DNA of 64,000 bases, from positions 1 to 64,000 of the forward strand of contig JAIVFH010000141.1 in NCBI GenBank assembly GCA_025765595.1. The letters are read 5' to 3'. This document shows, piece by piece, positions 9,722-21,584 of the stretch. The translations under genes and the position numbers were made by a program. The notes beneath the pieces are model-generated. The model saw only the letters and a list, made by a program, of their open reading frames with translations. It did not search any database and was not told the origin of the DNA. This stretch comes from Obelidium mucronatum (lineage: Eukaryota > Chytridiomycota > Chytridiomycetes > Chytridiales > Chytriomycetaceae). Each line of letters begins with the position of its first letter. Position 1 is the first letter of the stretch.

Positions 9722-11004
9722 TTAAGCAGCTGGAATATGCCTCGCCAACAAAGCCATTGGAATCGGCTCAAAAACTCCACTATTCAATTTCACAAGCCCT
9801 TCCTGATCAATCGCAATCAACTCTCCAAACTCACCGCCATGACCCCCACTCCCCAATACTTTTACACGTTCCTTCTTCTCAGGCTTGACGGGTTCCAAAA
9901 ATTCTATCGGAATCGACTCTACAGACCGGCTGTCGCTGAGCAAGATCACACGCGCCAGAGTCGGCGTTTCAACGGCCCGGATGACGGCGCGTTTGAAGTC
10001 AAAGGCGCCGTTCTTGTAGCTTCGGTTTTGGCGGGGTTTGATTGTGACTTCAATGTCGCTGGTGAGCCAGTCGGATGGGCGTTGTGCTAAAACAGACCAA
10101 CCAAAAAAAAAAAAAAAAAGTTACAGTGAATATTGAGAAACAAGACTTTGAAAGTTCTTACGTTGACTTGAAGACGATCCCACATCCGGTCCAGGATGAT
10201 ACGCATTTCCAGAAGCATAAGGAGTCGTTGGAATAAAAGGCGTCGCCGGGTTCCCTCCAGGAGTATTCGGGATCCCATGCTGATGAGATACGCTGGCAGC
10301 ATTCGGGTACGAAGAGCCAGGTGTTTGAGGCATGTTGTTGTAGTTTCCAGGAGTTTCGGGATTGAAGAATGGTGTTTCATGGTCATACCGTGGAGTATTT
10401 GGGTTGAAGGAAGACGAATCGTGATCGTCAGATCTGTGCATCAAAAAAAGCGGGGGCGTCAGGATCTCTCACTGGCAAACAAAAAACTCGGAAAAATCCT
10501 TACAAACTACTTCTGCCAAATGAATAGTTATCAGAATCACTTGCACCCCGCGCCGGAGTCTTACTACCAGAGTCCCAACCACTGTCTCTTGCCGGCGTCC
10601 GCCCTCCACCTCCCCAACCAGGAGTTTTACTCCCAGAATCCCAACCACCGCCGTCCCCATACGGATTCGGCGTGATACCTCCATCGCTTCTCCGCGGCGT
10701 CTTGGACCCAGATCCATACGCTCCATAAGCAGGCGTGCGACTCCCACTTCCATACCGATCACCCGAATTATTGCTGTTGCTGTTGTGTGAATCAAACGAC
10801 GGCCGGCTCGGCCCTGAAGAGCCATGCACTTTGAGAATATCAGGGTTCACTGTAATGATTCGAGAGTTGGTGTGTAACTCCACGCGAGCGCCTCCCGATG
10901 TCATGTCTTTTACTATTCCCAGGTACCCCTTGTATGGACCGCCAACGATTGTAACGGTGGCGTTGATTAATGGATCACGTCGGCCGCCACCACGTCCGAA
11001 TCCA

Positions 11005-11036
<32 letters not shown>

Positions 11037-13432
11037 AGTCGTTGGAAATGGTCGAGCGAATCCACCAGAGTTTCCCTGTTTTTTGAAAGACTTGAATTTA
11101 GAATCCAACGCAAGCCAACCAATCATTTCAAGAAAAGAAGAAGAAGAAGATATATCATACCCCAGGCCCTCCCCCCTGCGTTCCCAACAACTCCACATTA
11201 TTCGGCCTCGTAACAAACAACCCCCCATGCTCCATCATTTCTTTCGACTTTATAAACACAAACGTTCTATAAATATGAACCACAGTCCCACGTCTCCCAG
11301 TATCTCTCACAACGACAGAATCTTTGGGAGCCAGTGTTCGGCCATTTGCATCGGACGTTCGAATGTTTTTGTTGTCGATTTTCCTTTGGATTTGTTGTAC
11401 CGGGATTTTGGAGACTGTTCCGAATTGGTTCATGACTGTGACGGAGCCTGTTTCGACTTTGAGAACGACACCTGCATCGGATTGGCTGTTGTTTTTTTGT
11501 TGTTGTCGATGTTGTTGTTAAAAAGGAGTGAGAGAAGCATCCAAACGCAAACCCGTTTACCTCAGTTGTACTGGATCATCAATATCATACATGCTCTGCT
11601 GAGCAGCCGCGTTGGAACTTTCGTTTCTTCCACGCAAATCCTTGGTAAACACCTCAATCTGCAAAAAAAAAGACAACATGTCGTCAGCACCAACTTATCC
11701 CCAAAAAAAACAACCAAATCATCTAAAACTTCAAAACTCAACTGGCTTATACGTAGAGTCAGACAAAACAGTAGCCACATTGGACGCCACCTTGATAACC
11801 AAACCCGTCTCCCCCATATGAATACCATTGATAACCTTGACATGATCTCCTTCATCAAATCTCTTCCTCAAATCCTTGGCATCAATTCGAATAGCCCCCA
11901 ACTGCGTATCTTTGGGCATGATTGTCACAAACTCGCTGTCTGTCGCCAACACACGACCCGACACATCCTTCAAATCCCCGCGAAAGATTTCAACGTTATC
12001 CCCAGACTTGAAATCCGTGGTGGCAAGACCACCGGATCTTCCACCGGCAAGCGCTTCCAAATCAATGCTTCTCTCGTTGAGGGAGCCGCCGCTGAATCGT
12101 GTGATTTCTTCAAGGGACGGGTTCACGCTCTCTACTTCGACGCCGACTAGTTTCAAGTCTTTTTCGAGGTATCCGTCTTTATCAAAGATTTCGCCTTGGT
12201 ATGTGTATCCGCCGTATTGGTTTTTGGTGTAGCTTGATTTGCTCACGTGCTCTGGGTTAAAGAGTTTTTGAGGAGGTATGGAGAGAGATGCTGCTTTCCG
12301 CTTTTCGCCGGGGCGTGCGTTGTTGTTGTCTTGGGAGGTGTCGAGTCTGGGAACTAACTTTAATCGCAGTGAAGCACCACCATCAAGGACTTCAATGATC
12401 TGAAAATAACTTTTTTTAATGAGAAGCTGAAAAAAAAAAAAAAAAAGAATCACACACCTTTCCTAGATCGCCTCCGTATTTTCCCTTCTTGACGCGAACC
12501 CAAGCACCCTCCTTCAAGTCCTTTTCTTTCCCCTTTTTGATTCGGAGAGAAGGAACCATATCATCCACAGGAATAACCTTCACAGTCTGCTGGTAAATAC
12601 CCGAGACATTTTCAATGGCGAAATCGACACTCTTTTTATCTCTTGCTTCGACATATAAATATCCAGGAAGGTTTTCACGCGTAAAGATTGAGAAAATATT
12701 GATTTTCGATTGATCTTCGGCTTCCATGTATTTACGCCACAGACTAATAATCAGCGAGCGTTCGGAACCGGGTCTGCATCGGACAAGCCAGAGCGAGGGG
12801 TCGTTGATGGACGGCATCAGCATGCGGCCGGCGACATTGTCTGATGGTCTGAAAGTGCCGCCGCGGTCTCGCTGCGAGTATTTCGCCTGCATACGGGCGG
12901 CGATGGTCTGGGCGTCTTCCTCCTCTTCGAGTTCTCGCCGCGCGTCCATTTCTCTGTGTTTGCGCTGGTCCAAGTACTGGTTCTCCATGGAAGCGTCAAA
13001 GTCGTCCTCTGAGAGTTCAAGTAAGTGAAATGTGAAAGTTCAATGTGAGAGCCGCACCCGGGCCAAGCAGGTCGTTGTCGTCGTCGTACTCGTCTTCTTC
13101 TTCTTCGTCGTCGACATCGGCCAAGTCGTCGACAAAGCGCGACACATCGTTCTGCTTTAAAGTGTTAGACTCTCTCTCTCTAAAAACTAAAAACAAAAAA
13201 CAAAAACAAAAAGAAAAGAAAAAGAAAAGAAAAAGAAACAAAACAAAACCTTGCGTTTGCTCTTCGCCTTCTTCTTCGGCCGCGCATCGTCGTCGTCCAA
13301 GTCGTCCAAGTCGTCGTCGTCGTCGTCGTCCAAATCCTCGCCTTCGCCCTCGTCGTCGCCGCCTTCTTCGCCGTCTTCGCGCTCGTCGTCTTCGTCGTTG
13401 TCAATGTCGTCAATGTCGTCGTCGTCGTCCAT
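9722..13432 (-). CDS. SPT5: Transcription elongation factor Spt5
   Basis: Nine exons (13432-13250, 13151-13058, 13008-12458, 12399-11743, 11658-11561, 11485-11161, 11075-10504, 10433-10162, 10086-9722) close to 1038 aa, the usual Spt5 size. In order: an acidic N-terminus (long Asp/Glu run), the NGN domain that binds Spt4 (PSLWLVRCRPGSERSL), then several KOW domains (GAWVRVKKGKYGGDLGKI; EGDHVKVINGIHMGETG; KDSVVVRDTGRRGTVVHI; ATVTIVGGPYKGYLGIVKD). A Gly-rich linker and a C-terminal repeat region with GSKTP/TP motifs follow, the likely target of CDK9-type kinases, and then a final KOW (KERVKVLGSGGHGGEFGELI). With Spt4 it clamps RNA polymerase II for processive elongation in the nucleus. No frame lesions were seen. 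Confidence 0.95.
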
Positions 13433-13489
13433 TATTTTGTTGATTTTATTTGTTTCTTTATTTCTTATTGAAGTGATCAACACAAAAAA

Positions 13490-15391
13490 TCACAAAACCT
13501 CCTTCAGCCCAACATACACCTTCCACACGTCTTCAAACGTACAATACAAGGGCGCTGGACTGATTCGGATAACATCGGGGCGTCGCTCATCACACACGAT
13601 TCCTCTTTCCAACAACCCTTCAAAAACCTCTCTCCATTTGCCCATTGTAAAAGTAAACTGACAGCTGACATCCTCGCGCTTCAGGATCAGATGGTGTCAA
13701 GATCTTGAATGCATTCGGCTTTGCTGTTTGGAGATCCAACAGCAAATGTTCCAAGAACCCAGTCAAGAGAATCGACTTTTCCCTCAACTCCGACATGCTT
13801 TGGAATAATATAAAAAAAATGTTCAAGTTTTTTTGTTGTATAGATACTGTCAATCTTCCCATACCTCGTCTTTGCAAATGTTTGAAGAGAACCCAGCAAT
13901 GAAGTCACCGCCAAAACACTTGGGTTACTGAGCCTGTAACCAGCTGCTCCAGGGATACCATGAAATTGATTATCCATGGTAAACTTGGTTGCTGGGTCGC
14001 TACCCCACCATCCCAGCCAATCTCGGCAGATTTGCATTGTCATGTTTGGAATGAACAAACAGACCAGCAATGTTTCCAGGTCCCGCTGTTGAGATACTTG
14101 TATGTGCACTAATTTTTTTTCAAAAAAGTGTTTAGGACTGTTTTTTTTTCGACATCTGGTATTTTTTATAGAGTGTACTTTACCCATGCAGCAAAGTCAA
14201 CATTCCAGTCATCAAGTTGCAAAGGAACGTTTCCTACGGCATGCGCCAAGTCGAAACCAACCATGGCTCCAACTGCATGACCTTCTTCAGTGATTCTCTT
14301 CATATCAAAGAATTGGCCTAAGTATCGATTGGTCCATAAATTATTGAATCAAACGACGCGTTTTTAAAAATCGAAAAAACCGACCTGTATAATACTGAAC
14401 ACCGCTAAACAAAACAAGAGCCACCGTATCTCCTTCCTTCTTGACAACCTCCACAATATCCTCCGTTCTCAAATTCGTTTCTCCTTCCCTTGGACTGATT
14501 TCCACGATTGCTTCTTTGGGGTCGTATCCATGGAACGCGGATTTGACTTGAGAATGCAAATGCATCACTAGGGAACGCTTTGGCTTCCATAATGATTTTA
14601 AAGCGTTGTGGGGTGGGGCGGTAGAAGGAGATCAAGAGGAAATGGAGGTTGGAGGTTAATGTGTTCATGACAGCGACTTCGGATTGGGATGCGGCTCCTG
14701 AAGGAAGGAGAGTTTTTTTTTTGTGGTGATGTTTAGTAATTAATCCGAAATAATGTTCTTTTTTGGCTTTGAAATGGGGCTGAACATTCATGTTTTACCG
14801 ACAATAAGGGCGCTTTGTTCGAGAATGTTGTCGTCAACACTGACCCAAGGACGAGAATGCGGATGATCAAAGTGACCATTCACTCCACTGTAAAATTTGG
14901 GTTGATTTGATTAGAAACAACAGAGGGAGGGCATCGCAAAGAGTCCGAGGGAGCCTCAAAGAGTCCATGAGGAGTGAGAGAAAAATGGTTTCAGCAGCGA
15001 ATTGCCTTCATGTAGGATATCAAAACCAGTCCCCAACAACAACATCTTGTACAAATAAAATTCCGAGTATTCCCGAACCCCAACAACACATTCAAAAAGA
15101 CTTACCGATCGGCCCAGACATCCAACTCCTCATTGATCAGCTTCCTCGTCGCCACAGGCTGCAACCCAAGCGAGTTTCCAATCATGTACACATGCCTCCT
15201 TGTTTTCATCTTCCTTCTTGCAGTGTTTGGCAACACTCTTGACCTTTGGAAACAGAAAGTCGCCAGCGAAGACTCGAGTGGGCGTAGGAAGCATCGATCG
15301 CCCTGGCAAATTCAAGCTGACTCGACAGAGGGTACGTTCTTGGAGGCAGCAAAAGACTTGAGTAAAGAGAGAGGGGGGAAACTTTGGCCAT
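13490..15391 (-). pseudogene. KYNU: Kynureninase, complete in content but with six +1 frame breaks
   Basis: All kynureninase landmarks are present in order: [85 protein letters not shown] (PLP lysine), WWGSDPATKF, GAAGYRLSNPSVLAV, RGCQLS, IRISPAPLY. Introns with good GT-AG borders join cleanly (for example 14385/14317, 14184/14108, 13865/13797). The frame is nevertheless broken by one extra base at about 15284, 15189, 14553, 14068, 14008 and 13661, with conserved residues on both sides of each. The intact enzyme is PLP-dependent and cleaves (3-hydroxy)kynurenine in the NAD-forming pathway. The start at 15391 is divergent from PDH-E2. It is either a young pseudogene or an assembly-damaged gene. 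Confidence 0.8.
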
Positions 15392-15439
15392 AATTATTAT
15401 TTTTGACTTTGCGCTTTTTTGAATACTTTGAAATAATCA
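15392..15439. promoter_or_regulatory. Shared divergent promoter gap, kynureninase / PDH-E2
   Basis: Only 48 bp separate the two start codons, so untranslated leaders must overlap and the genes must share regulatory DNA. No TATA box or factor site is evident in it. Confidence 0.4.
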
Positions 15440-18053
15440 ATGCTCCGTTGCCAACCTTCAATTGTTCAACGCAGAATTGGAGCAAATCTAGTTCGCAGTT
15501 CGGCTTCAGCGGCTTTAGTCTCGACTGTGAACGTGACTGTTCGGGGGAAGTCAACTGTTTCGGGTCTTCAGCAAGGGGCTTTCAGGTGTGAGACCTGTAA
15601 TCTCTGATAATTCAGAGCTGACCAGACTTTGTTTGCAGACAATCATCTGCGATCAATACTCGTCCATCTTTCGCGAATAAGGATCTGATCCGTGGATATG
15701 CCTCCAAAAGTAACAAAGCAGGCTCTCTCTCTCGTTTTTCGTTTATTCATTTTCCTTTCAGCCTACCCACCACACGTTGTCATGAACATGCCTGCTCTGT
15801 CTCCAACAATGACTCAAGGTACGATTTTCTTTCGGTCAATCCGTAGTTGGATGATGCTGGATCAGGGAAAACTCGTCAGAGTCTGTTATCAACCAAACCC
15901 GGAAAAATTAACCTGAACCTCTCTGTTAACAAAAAAAATCAATCACTCCCTCACACACACACACACGACACTCAGGAAACATTGGAGCATGGAAGAAACA
16001 AATCGGAGATGAAATCAATCCTGGAGATGTACTCGTTGAGATTGAAACCGACAAGGCTCAGATGGATTTCGAATGCCAGGAAGAAGGATTCTTGGCTCAA
16101 ACTTTATTGGCTGCTGGGGAAAAGGATGTTCCAGTTGGATCTGTGAGTCTTTTTTTGACTTTTTGGCAGATCACAGAGGGAGGGACTTTTTTGATTCCGG
16201 AAAAAAATGTGTCGAAATCCAGTTGTTGACTGGACAAAAGTCTTCAATGGTGTATGATTCTGTGAGGGCGTTTCCTCTGTTTGCGATCCCTTGGGAACCA
16301 GTCTCTTGTCTGCCTGGAATGAGACGACAACCCCCCGACTATTTTTGCGCCACACGAAAGCAAAGCCATTATTCAATGCGTTATTCTTCTTTTTAAAACA
16401 GCCACTTTGTATTCTTGCCGAGAACAAGGCTGACGTTGCTCAATTTGCTGACTTTACTGTGGCTAGCATTGGAGGCGCTGCTCCAAAAGCTGCGGCCCCA
16501 GCCGCTTCTGCTCCAGCTGCCGCTGCTCCCGCCGCTGCCCCAGCTTCTAACGCTGCCATCTTTCCACCACACAACTTGCTGGGCATGCCAGCCCTCTCCC
16601 CAACCATGACTCAAGGTATTCCAAATAACAAACAAGACTAGTTACAAAAAAAATACTAATGAAAATGTTTATTAAAAAGGTAACTTGGGTGGATGGAAGA
16701 AGCAGGTTGGAGACTTTGTTCAGCCAGGAGACATCCTTGTTGAGGTTGAAACTGACAAGGCCACCATGGACTTTGAATGTCAAGAAGAAGGATACATTGC
16801 CAAGATCTTTATCGATGCCAACACCAAGGATGTTACTGTTGGAGCTGTGAGTTGTGATTATTTTTTTTTGTGAAAGGTGTGTGGAGCAATCGTCTGATTT
16901 TTTTTTTTACGTTCAGCCACTCTGTATTCTTGTTGACAACAAGGCCGACGTGGAAAAGTTTGCTTCCTTCACTATTGGCGCTGCTAATGCCGCTAGTGCT
17001 GCCTCTGCTGCCGCTGATGCCGTTCCAGTTGCTGCCGCTGCTCCAGCTGTTGCCGCCGCCACTGCTGCTCCAGTCCGAAAAGCCGGAGGTAATTATATGC
17101 CTACTTGAAGGAAACGTTTTTAGTTTTAACAAGAAATATTGGTACTTTTCCCAGAACGCGTGGTTGCTTCCCCAGCCGCCAAGTTCATTGCCGCCCAAAA
17201 GGGCATTGCTCTTGAAAATGTTGCTGGAACTGGACCAAAGGGACGAATCCTAAAGGGCGATGTCCTCGGATTCAAGGGAGTCGCCGCTGCCCCAGCCAAG
17301 GCCGCCGCCTCCTCCGCTGCTGCCCCAGCCTCCTTCACTCCAGCCGCACCCACCGCCCAACTCTACGTCGACACCCCCGTCTCCAACATCCGCAAGGTGA
17401 TCGCCGCGCGTCTCACCGAATCCAAGCAATCCATCCCACACTACTACTTGACCCTCGAACTCGAAGCCGACACCATCCTCAGCCTCCGTGAAACCTTGAA
17501 CAAACAAGCCAACGGCAAATTCAAGCTCTCTGTAAACGACTTTGTAATCAAAGCCTCGAGTCTCGCCTTGAGAGACGTTCCAGAGGTGAACTCTGCGTGG
17601 CAAGGGACGTTTATTCGGGAGTTCCAAACCTCTGATATCGCTGTTGCTGTTGCCACTGAAAACGGCCTCATTACTCCGATTGTTGCATCCGCGGAATCAA
17701 AGGGGCTTTCTACAATCTCTAATAATGTCAAGAGCTTGGCGGAGAAGGCTCGGGATGGGAAGTTGCAGCCACATGAATACCAGGGTGGGTCATTCACGAT
17801 TTCGAACCTGGGAATGTTTGGAATCAAGTCTTTCACGGCGATTATTAACCCTCCGCATGCTGCCATTTTGGCTGTTGGTGGAGTGGAAGAGAAGTTGGTG
17901 GTGGATGCCAAGTCTGAGAAGGGATTCCGTGCCAAGAAGGTGTTTAATGTTACATTGAGTTGTGATCACCGTGTTGTGGATGGTGCTGTCGGAGCTAAAT
18001 GGTTGCAGAGCTTCAAGGGGTACATTGAGAACCCATTGTCCATGATTTTGTAA
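15440..18053 (+). CDS. DLAT: Pyruvate dehydrogenase E2, dihydrolipoyllysine acetyltransferase (mitochondrial)
   Basis: Eight exons (15440-15585, 15639-15709, 15762-15818, 15976-16142, 16402-16615, 16680-16846, 16917-17088, 17155-18053) close to 630 aa. The Arg/Ser-rich N-terminus ([12 protein letters not shown]) is a mitochondrial targeting peptide. Two lipoyl domains follow, each with MPALSPTM at its start and ETDKA at the lipoyl lysine; both share the same internal intron positions, as if one was duplicated. Then come Ala/Pro-rich linkers, the E1/E3-binding domain ([16 protein letters not shown]), and the acetyltransferase core with the catalytic DHRVVDG near the C-terminus. It transfers acetyl from E1 to CoA as the core of the PDH complex in the matrix. 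The two-lipoyl layout resembles animal E2; most fungal E2s have one. Confidence 0.95.
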
Positions 18054-18234
18054 TAAGGTTTATGGAGAGGTCACTTCTTTTTCTTTCATTATGCTGTGTT
18101 TTTTTTTGAATAGAAACTCAGTACATTTCCAGACATTTGGTTTGACGCGTGTTTCTGCCCTCAAAAAGAAGGTTGACGATTCATTAAAGTGAAGTCAAAT
18201 GAATTAGTCAGGCAAAGTTGATCAAAAGGCAAAA

Positions 18235-18833
18235 GACTCCAGATTATATTGAATTACACAAAAAATAATATTGAGAAATATTTAATTCAGTTAGATATGT
18301 ATTAACTTCGATATCCTCAAGAGGGGGAATCGCTTTCTTTATTTATACCAGTTATACTGATTAAGCGTAATAGGTAACATTTGAATGGAGATAAATGTAG
18401 ATATGTTGTAAATAAACTGTTGTAGTGTAGAAGAAGAAACTTAGAAAATATTGGAGGGAATTGTCCTAGAGGTCTCGGACATTCTTGGTTGGCACCTACA
18501 ATCTGTTTTCTGCAGGCTCCCAATTCGCCCCACCACCGCCTTACTGCCTCAGAATCGTCACGGAAACGAAAACCAATGCCTGGTCTTGTGAATGATAAAC
18601 CTGTTGCCATGAGTTTGAACCCTGAAGATCTCGAGGAAGGATTGGAAGGTGATGCTGTCAAACGAGCTTACGAAGAAAAAATGAAGGCGGCCCGAAAAGA
18701 AGTTGCTGGTGAAGACTTTAGTGATTTGGTTGCTGAGCACGCGAATCGACAAATGGCAAAGAAGAGAAAGAAAGATGATACTGGCAGTGGCGCCGGGAAG
18801 AAGGGTGGAACAGATGAAAAGTTCAAGTTTTGA
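18235..18833 (+). pseudogene. SF3B2 3'-end fragment (unit 1 of the tandem array)
   Basis: Homology to the intact SF3B2 gene at 50676-52817 starts with a decayed match to its sixth exon (ACTCCAGATTATATTGAATT near 18236), passes several deletions, and becomes near-identical from about 18495 to the stop at 18833 (MPGLVNDKPVAMSLNPEDLE to KFKF). The 5' two thirds of the gene are absent, so it is a broken copy left by segmental duplication. Confidence 0.85.
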
Positions 18834-18888
18834 AAAAAAAAAAAAACGGAATTAAACGAATATATTTTTTGATGACATCCATTTTTCT

Positions 18889-21509
18889 TTATGTGGCCAA
18901 TTCTCCTTCATCCGCGTTTACATTTTCATCGTTATCTGCGTTTACAGCGGCTGTTTGGTTTTGAGTGTTGGTGGTGTCACCCAGCTTCCTGTCATATTCG
19001 GCCATAATTATCTTAGAGGCGCCTTCACTCAAACCCATGGCGGCAACGAGATATGCACAATATTGCCGCCTCTGTATTTATATAGGTTGCTAAGAAACAA
19101 GCCTCAAACATCACAATAAAAAAAGAATTACCTTATCTGCTGACTCAAAGTCATCTTTGTTCACGTAATCGTTTGCCAAACCATCGATCAAAGTAACTAT
19201 CCCACTGTAGCGATGTAAGTTATCGTTGTCGTTTGTGACATCATAGAACACATCCAAAATTGGATCCATGTTTTCAGCGAGGGCACAAGTTCTCAATTGC
19301 TCATCAGTTAGAGCCCCGGCCCCAACCAACTTAATTAAAAGTTTTGCAGCCTCAACAGGAGTAGTGTTTTCGCCGAATGGAAAGCTGTATGTACGATAAC
19401 TTTAATCCATATATACACACACAGACACACACACAACATACTTTCTTAAAATGTCTTCCACAGCTTTGACGCGTTTTGATGTTTCACTAAAGCATAGTTG
19501 GGGGGTACCTGTGAAGAATTGTTGCCAATTTAATTACCTTATTGTCATTTCATAGTTAAATACATGAGAAAAAAAAATTAAATACCAAAACTGGCCAGAT
19601 CATTGATTTTCGGAATATTATCCATTGGGACGCCGGTTACACCAGCTAACTCGGGTGCAGCTTGGAGGACCTGTTTTTGGGTTCCAATGCAAATGACCGA
19701 TTCCGAGTCTTGAGCATTCATATATAATCCCGTCATATTATTCTTTTCTTTGTCCCCTTCCAGGTTTTCGCAAATGACAAAAGAACGATCATGTTTGGGA
19801 GGCAATTGGTTACCCTTTTCTAAATCTTGAACAGTGCACAGTTTGACTTCAATGCCTGGCGAAACTGCTTCAAGTTGGCCCTTTAATTCTTGGGCTTGAG
19901 TCTCTTGAGTTCTGCCAACACAATCAGGTGACAAATGAAAAGACAAACAAACAAAAATACCCAACTCATCGTATAGGACACCAACAACTTTGACTCCTTC
20001 AAGAAATGGCTTTACTTCAGGAGGGATATCTGTCCTCTTTCCAGTTACTCTTTCAATGGCATCGTTTGTGGCAACCAGATCAGCATGTTTGAAGGCGGGG
20101 AGACTCTCTCCCTTTTCTTCAAGCTCTGCTCGCGTTAAAGTTGTGCCTTGAATATATTATATAATATGTAAAGGTCAGATGCACACAACACAAAAAAAGA
20201 ATAAGGGTGAAGGGGGCAACCTTGGTCATTAATTAATTCAGCAGGTGGAATCGTTCCTGTCGCGGACTCGGCAATTTGTCGAACGATTTCTGCTGTATCA
20301 TTCTCAGTGGAATAAATCCGAATTGTTGATGAGTCTGCAGGCAGATGATGGTGTGGGCCATCTCCAACATGAACAATGGCCATGGGAATTCCAGTTTCCT
20401 TGGCAGTATAAAACTCTGAACCGCAGTTTCTTGATGACTATTTGCAACATAGATTATTGAATGGTTTGTGCACGCACGATGAGTTAAGTTACCGCATAAA
20501 GCTTGTTATGCATAGCCACCATATATTTCGAGCTGGAAACATTCCGTTGCATGTTGCGGTGAATGTTTTCATGCATGCGATCAAGATCGAGGTACACTTT
20601 CAGGTTGTGTGGAGGCCCTGATAGTTGGCTCACTTCCTTCGTCAAATCCTTGGCGGCTTTTTTATTGCGACGCTCAGAACCATCCGTTGCAACAAAGAGG
20701 TTATCCAATCTATGGTCCACCCTTTTAGCTTCCTCGATTGCTTCTGTAGCTTCTTTCTCGGTCATGCTTGGTTCGCCAGGAGCTCGGTTTAAATTGTGGT
20801 AATCTGCCACTCTTTCGGCATCAAATTCTCCGATGCGCACAGAAGCGAAACGATTTCCAGCAAGATTATGTTCCCTGTGCAGATTTCGGAAGGAGGAGTT
20901 TCCCTACAGTACGTTTGGTAATTTGACCATGAAAGGTTGATAAAATTTACCATGCTTTCGTTTGACAGCAAAAACACCGCCAGAGCTTTCTTATAACGCT
21001 GAAATTCTTTCTTCTCAATATCCGTCAGGTCTGTTAAATTGTTGGCAGTGTTAACCACTTTACAATTACCAAAGTATCAATTTCATACTGTTGAATTGAT
21101 TAGGGTCTTCGAGCGCCTTCAATACATTTGTTCCTGCGAGGCATTTGACTCTTTCAAAGCCCGGTCCAAGAGAACTTGTTGTTACGACTATAACCCCTTG
21201 TGTTCGCATTTCAGCTGCAGTCAAGCGAGCAATTGCACGATCCTCTTTGTTATCACTAAAGTAGGCAATAAAGGAAAGATAAAGCTCAAAGAAAGGATTA
21301 AAATATAAGTACTTGAACGCCAGCAAACAGATCTTTTTGTCAGTGGTTGGACTTTTCTTGATGATCGTCGCCAAAGATTCCTGGTAAGGATTCACCAATT
21401 GCTCATCAACCCTTGCGTACGCCGCTTTCTTTTCCGCGCCGTCTTTGAAACCGAGTTTTACGGCTTCCTCGTCGTTCAGCGGTTCTTTCTGCTGCCACCA
21501 CCAGAACAT
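18889..21509 (-). CDS. TIR-domain protein, unit-1 copy, with the first TIR segment deleted
   Basis: Ten exons (21509-21313, 21255-21089, 21057-20951, 20903-20493, 20437-20221, 20146-19961, 19903-19586, 19508-19442, 19384-19132, 19071-18889) close to 701 aa. The N-terminal ~270 residues are helical and unrecognised. A TIR domain follows: HNLKVYLDLDRMHENI, SSSKYMVAMHNKLYA, SSRNCGSEFYTAKETGIPMA. The C-terminal ~330 residues include a second alpha/beta segment (PFLEGVKVVGVLYDEL..ETQAQELK) and an acidic-Asn tail. Relative to the unit-3 copy it lacks, in frame, the stretch containing FDVFISYQWGNQ, the first strand and BB region of a TIR fold, so this copy is probably not an active TIR. TIR domains act in signalling and as NAD-cleaving enzymes. 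Its start is 75 bp from the divergent DUF885-like gene. Confidence 0.7.
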
Positions 21510-21584
21510 TAAATTGGAGCAAATTGAATTGGTCAGGAAATTGGATCAAATTGGTGGCAAACAGGAAATTGATCGAAAACGGCA
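21510..21584. promoter_or_regulatory. Bidirectional promoter of the TIR-domain/DUF885-like pair, unit 1
   Basis: The 75 bp between the divergent start codons are A/T-rich with repeated AAATTGG(A) words on both sides. Equivalent gaps with the same words occur at 30493-30562 (70 bp) and 61828-61913 (86 bp), so the head-to-head arrangement and shared promoter are conserved across the copies. Confidence 0.5.

Noticed and set aside
13045..13661. Plus-strand Ser/Arg-rich ORFs opposite the start of SPT5.
   Set aside because: Shadows of the Asp/Glu-coding first exon of SPT5; no independent conservation.
13490..15391. Programmed +1 frameshifting in kynureninase.
   Set aside because: The six sites share no slippery motif or stop-codon context and the other genes do not use it.
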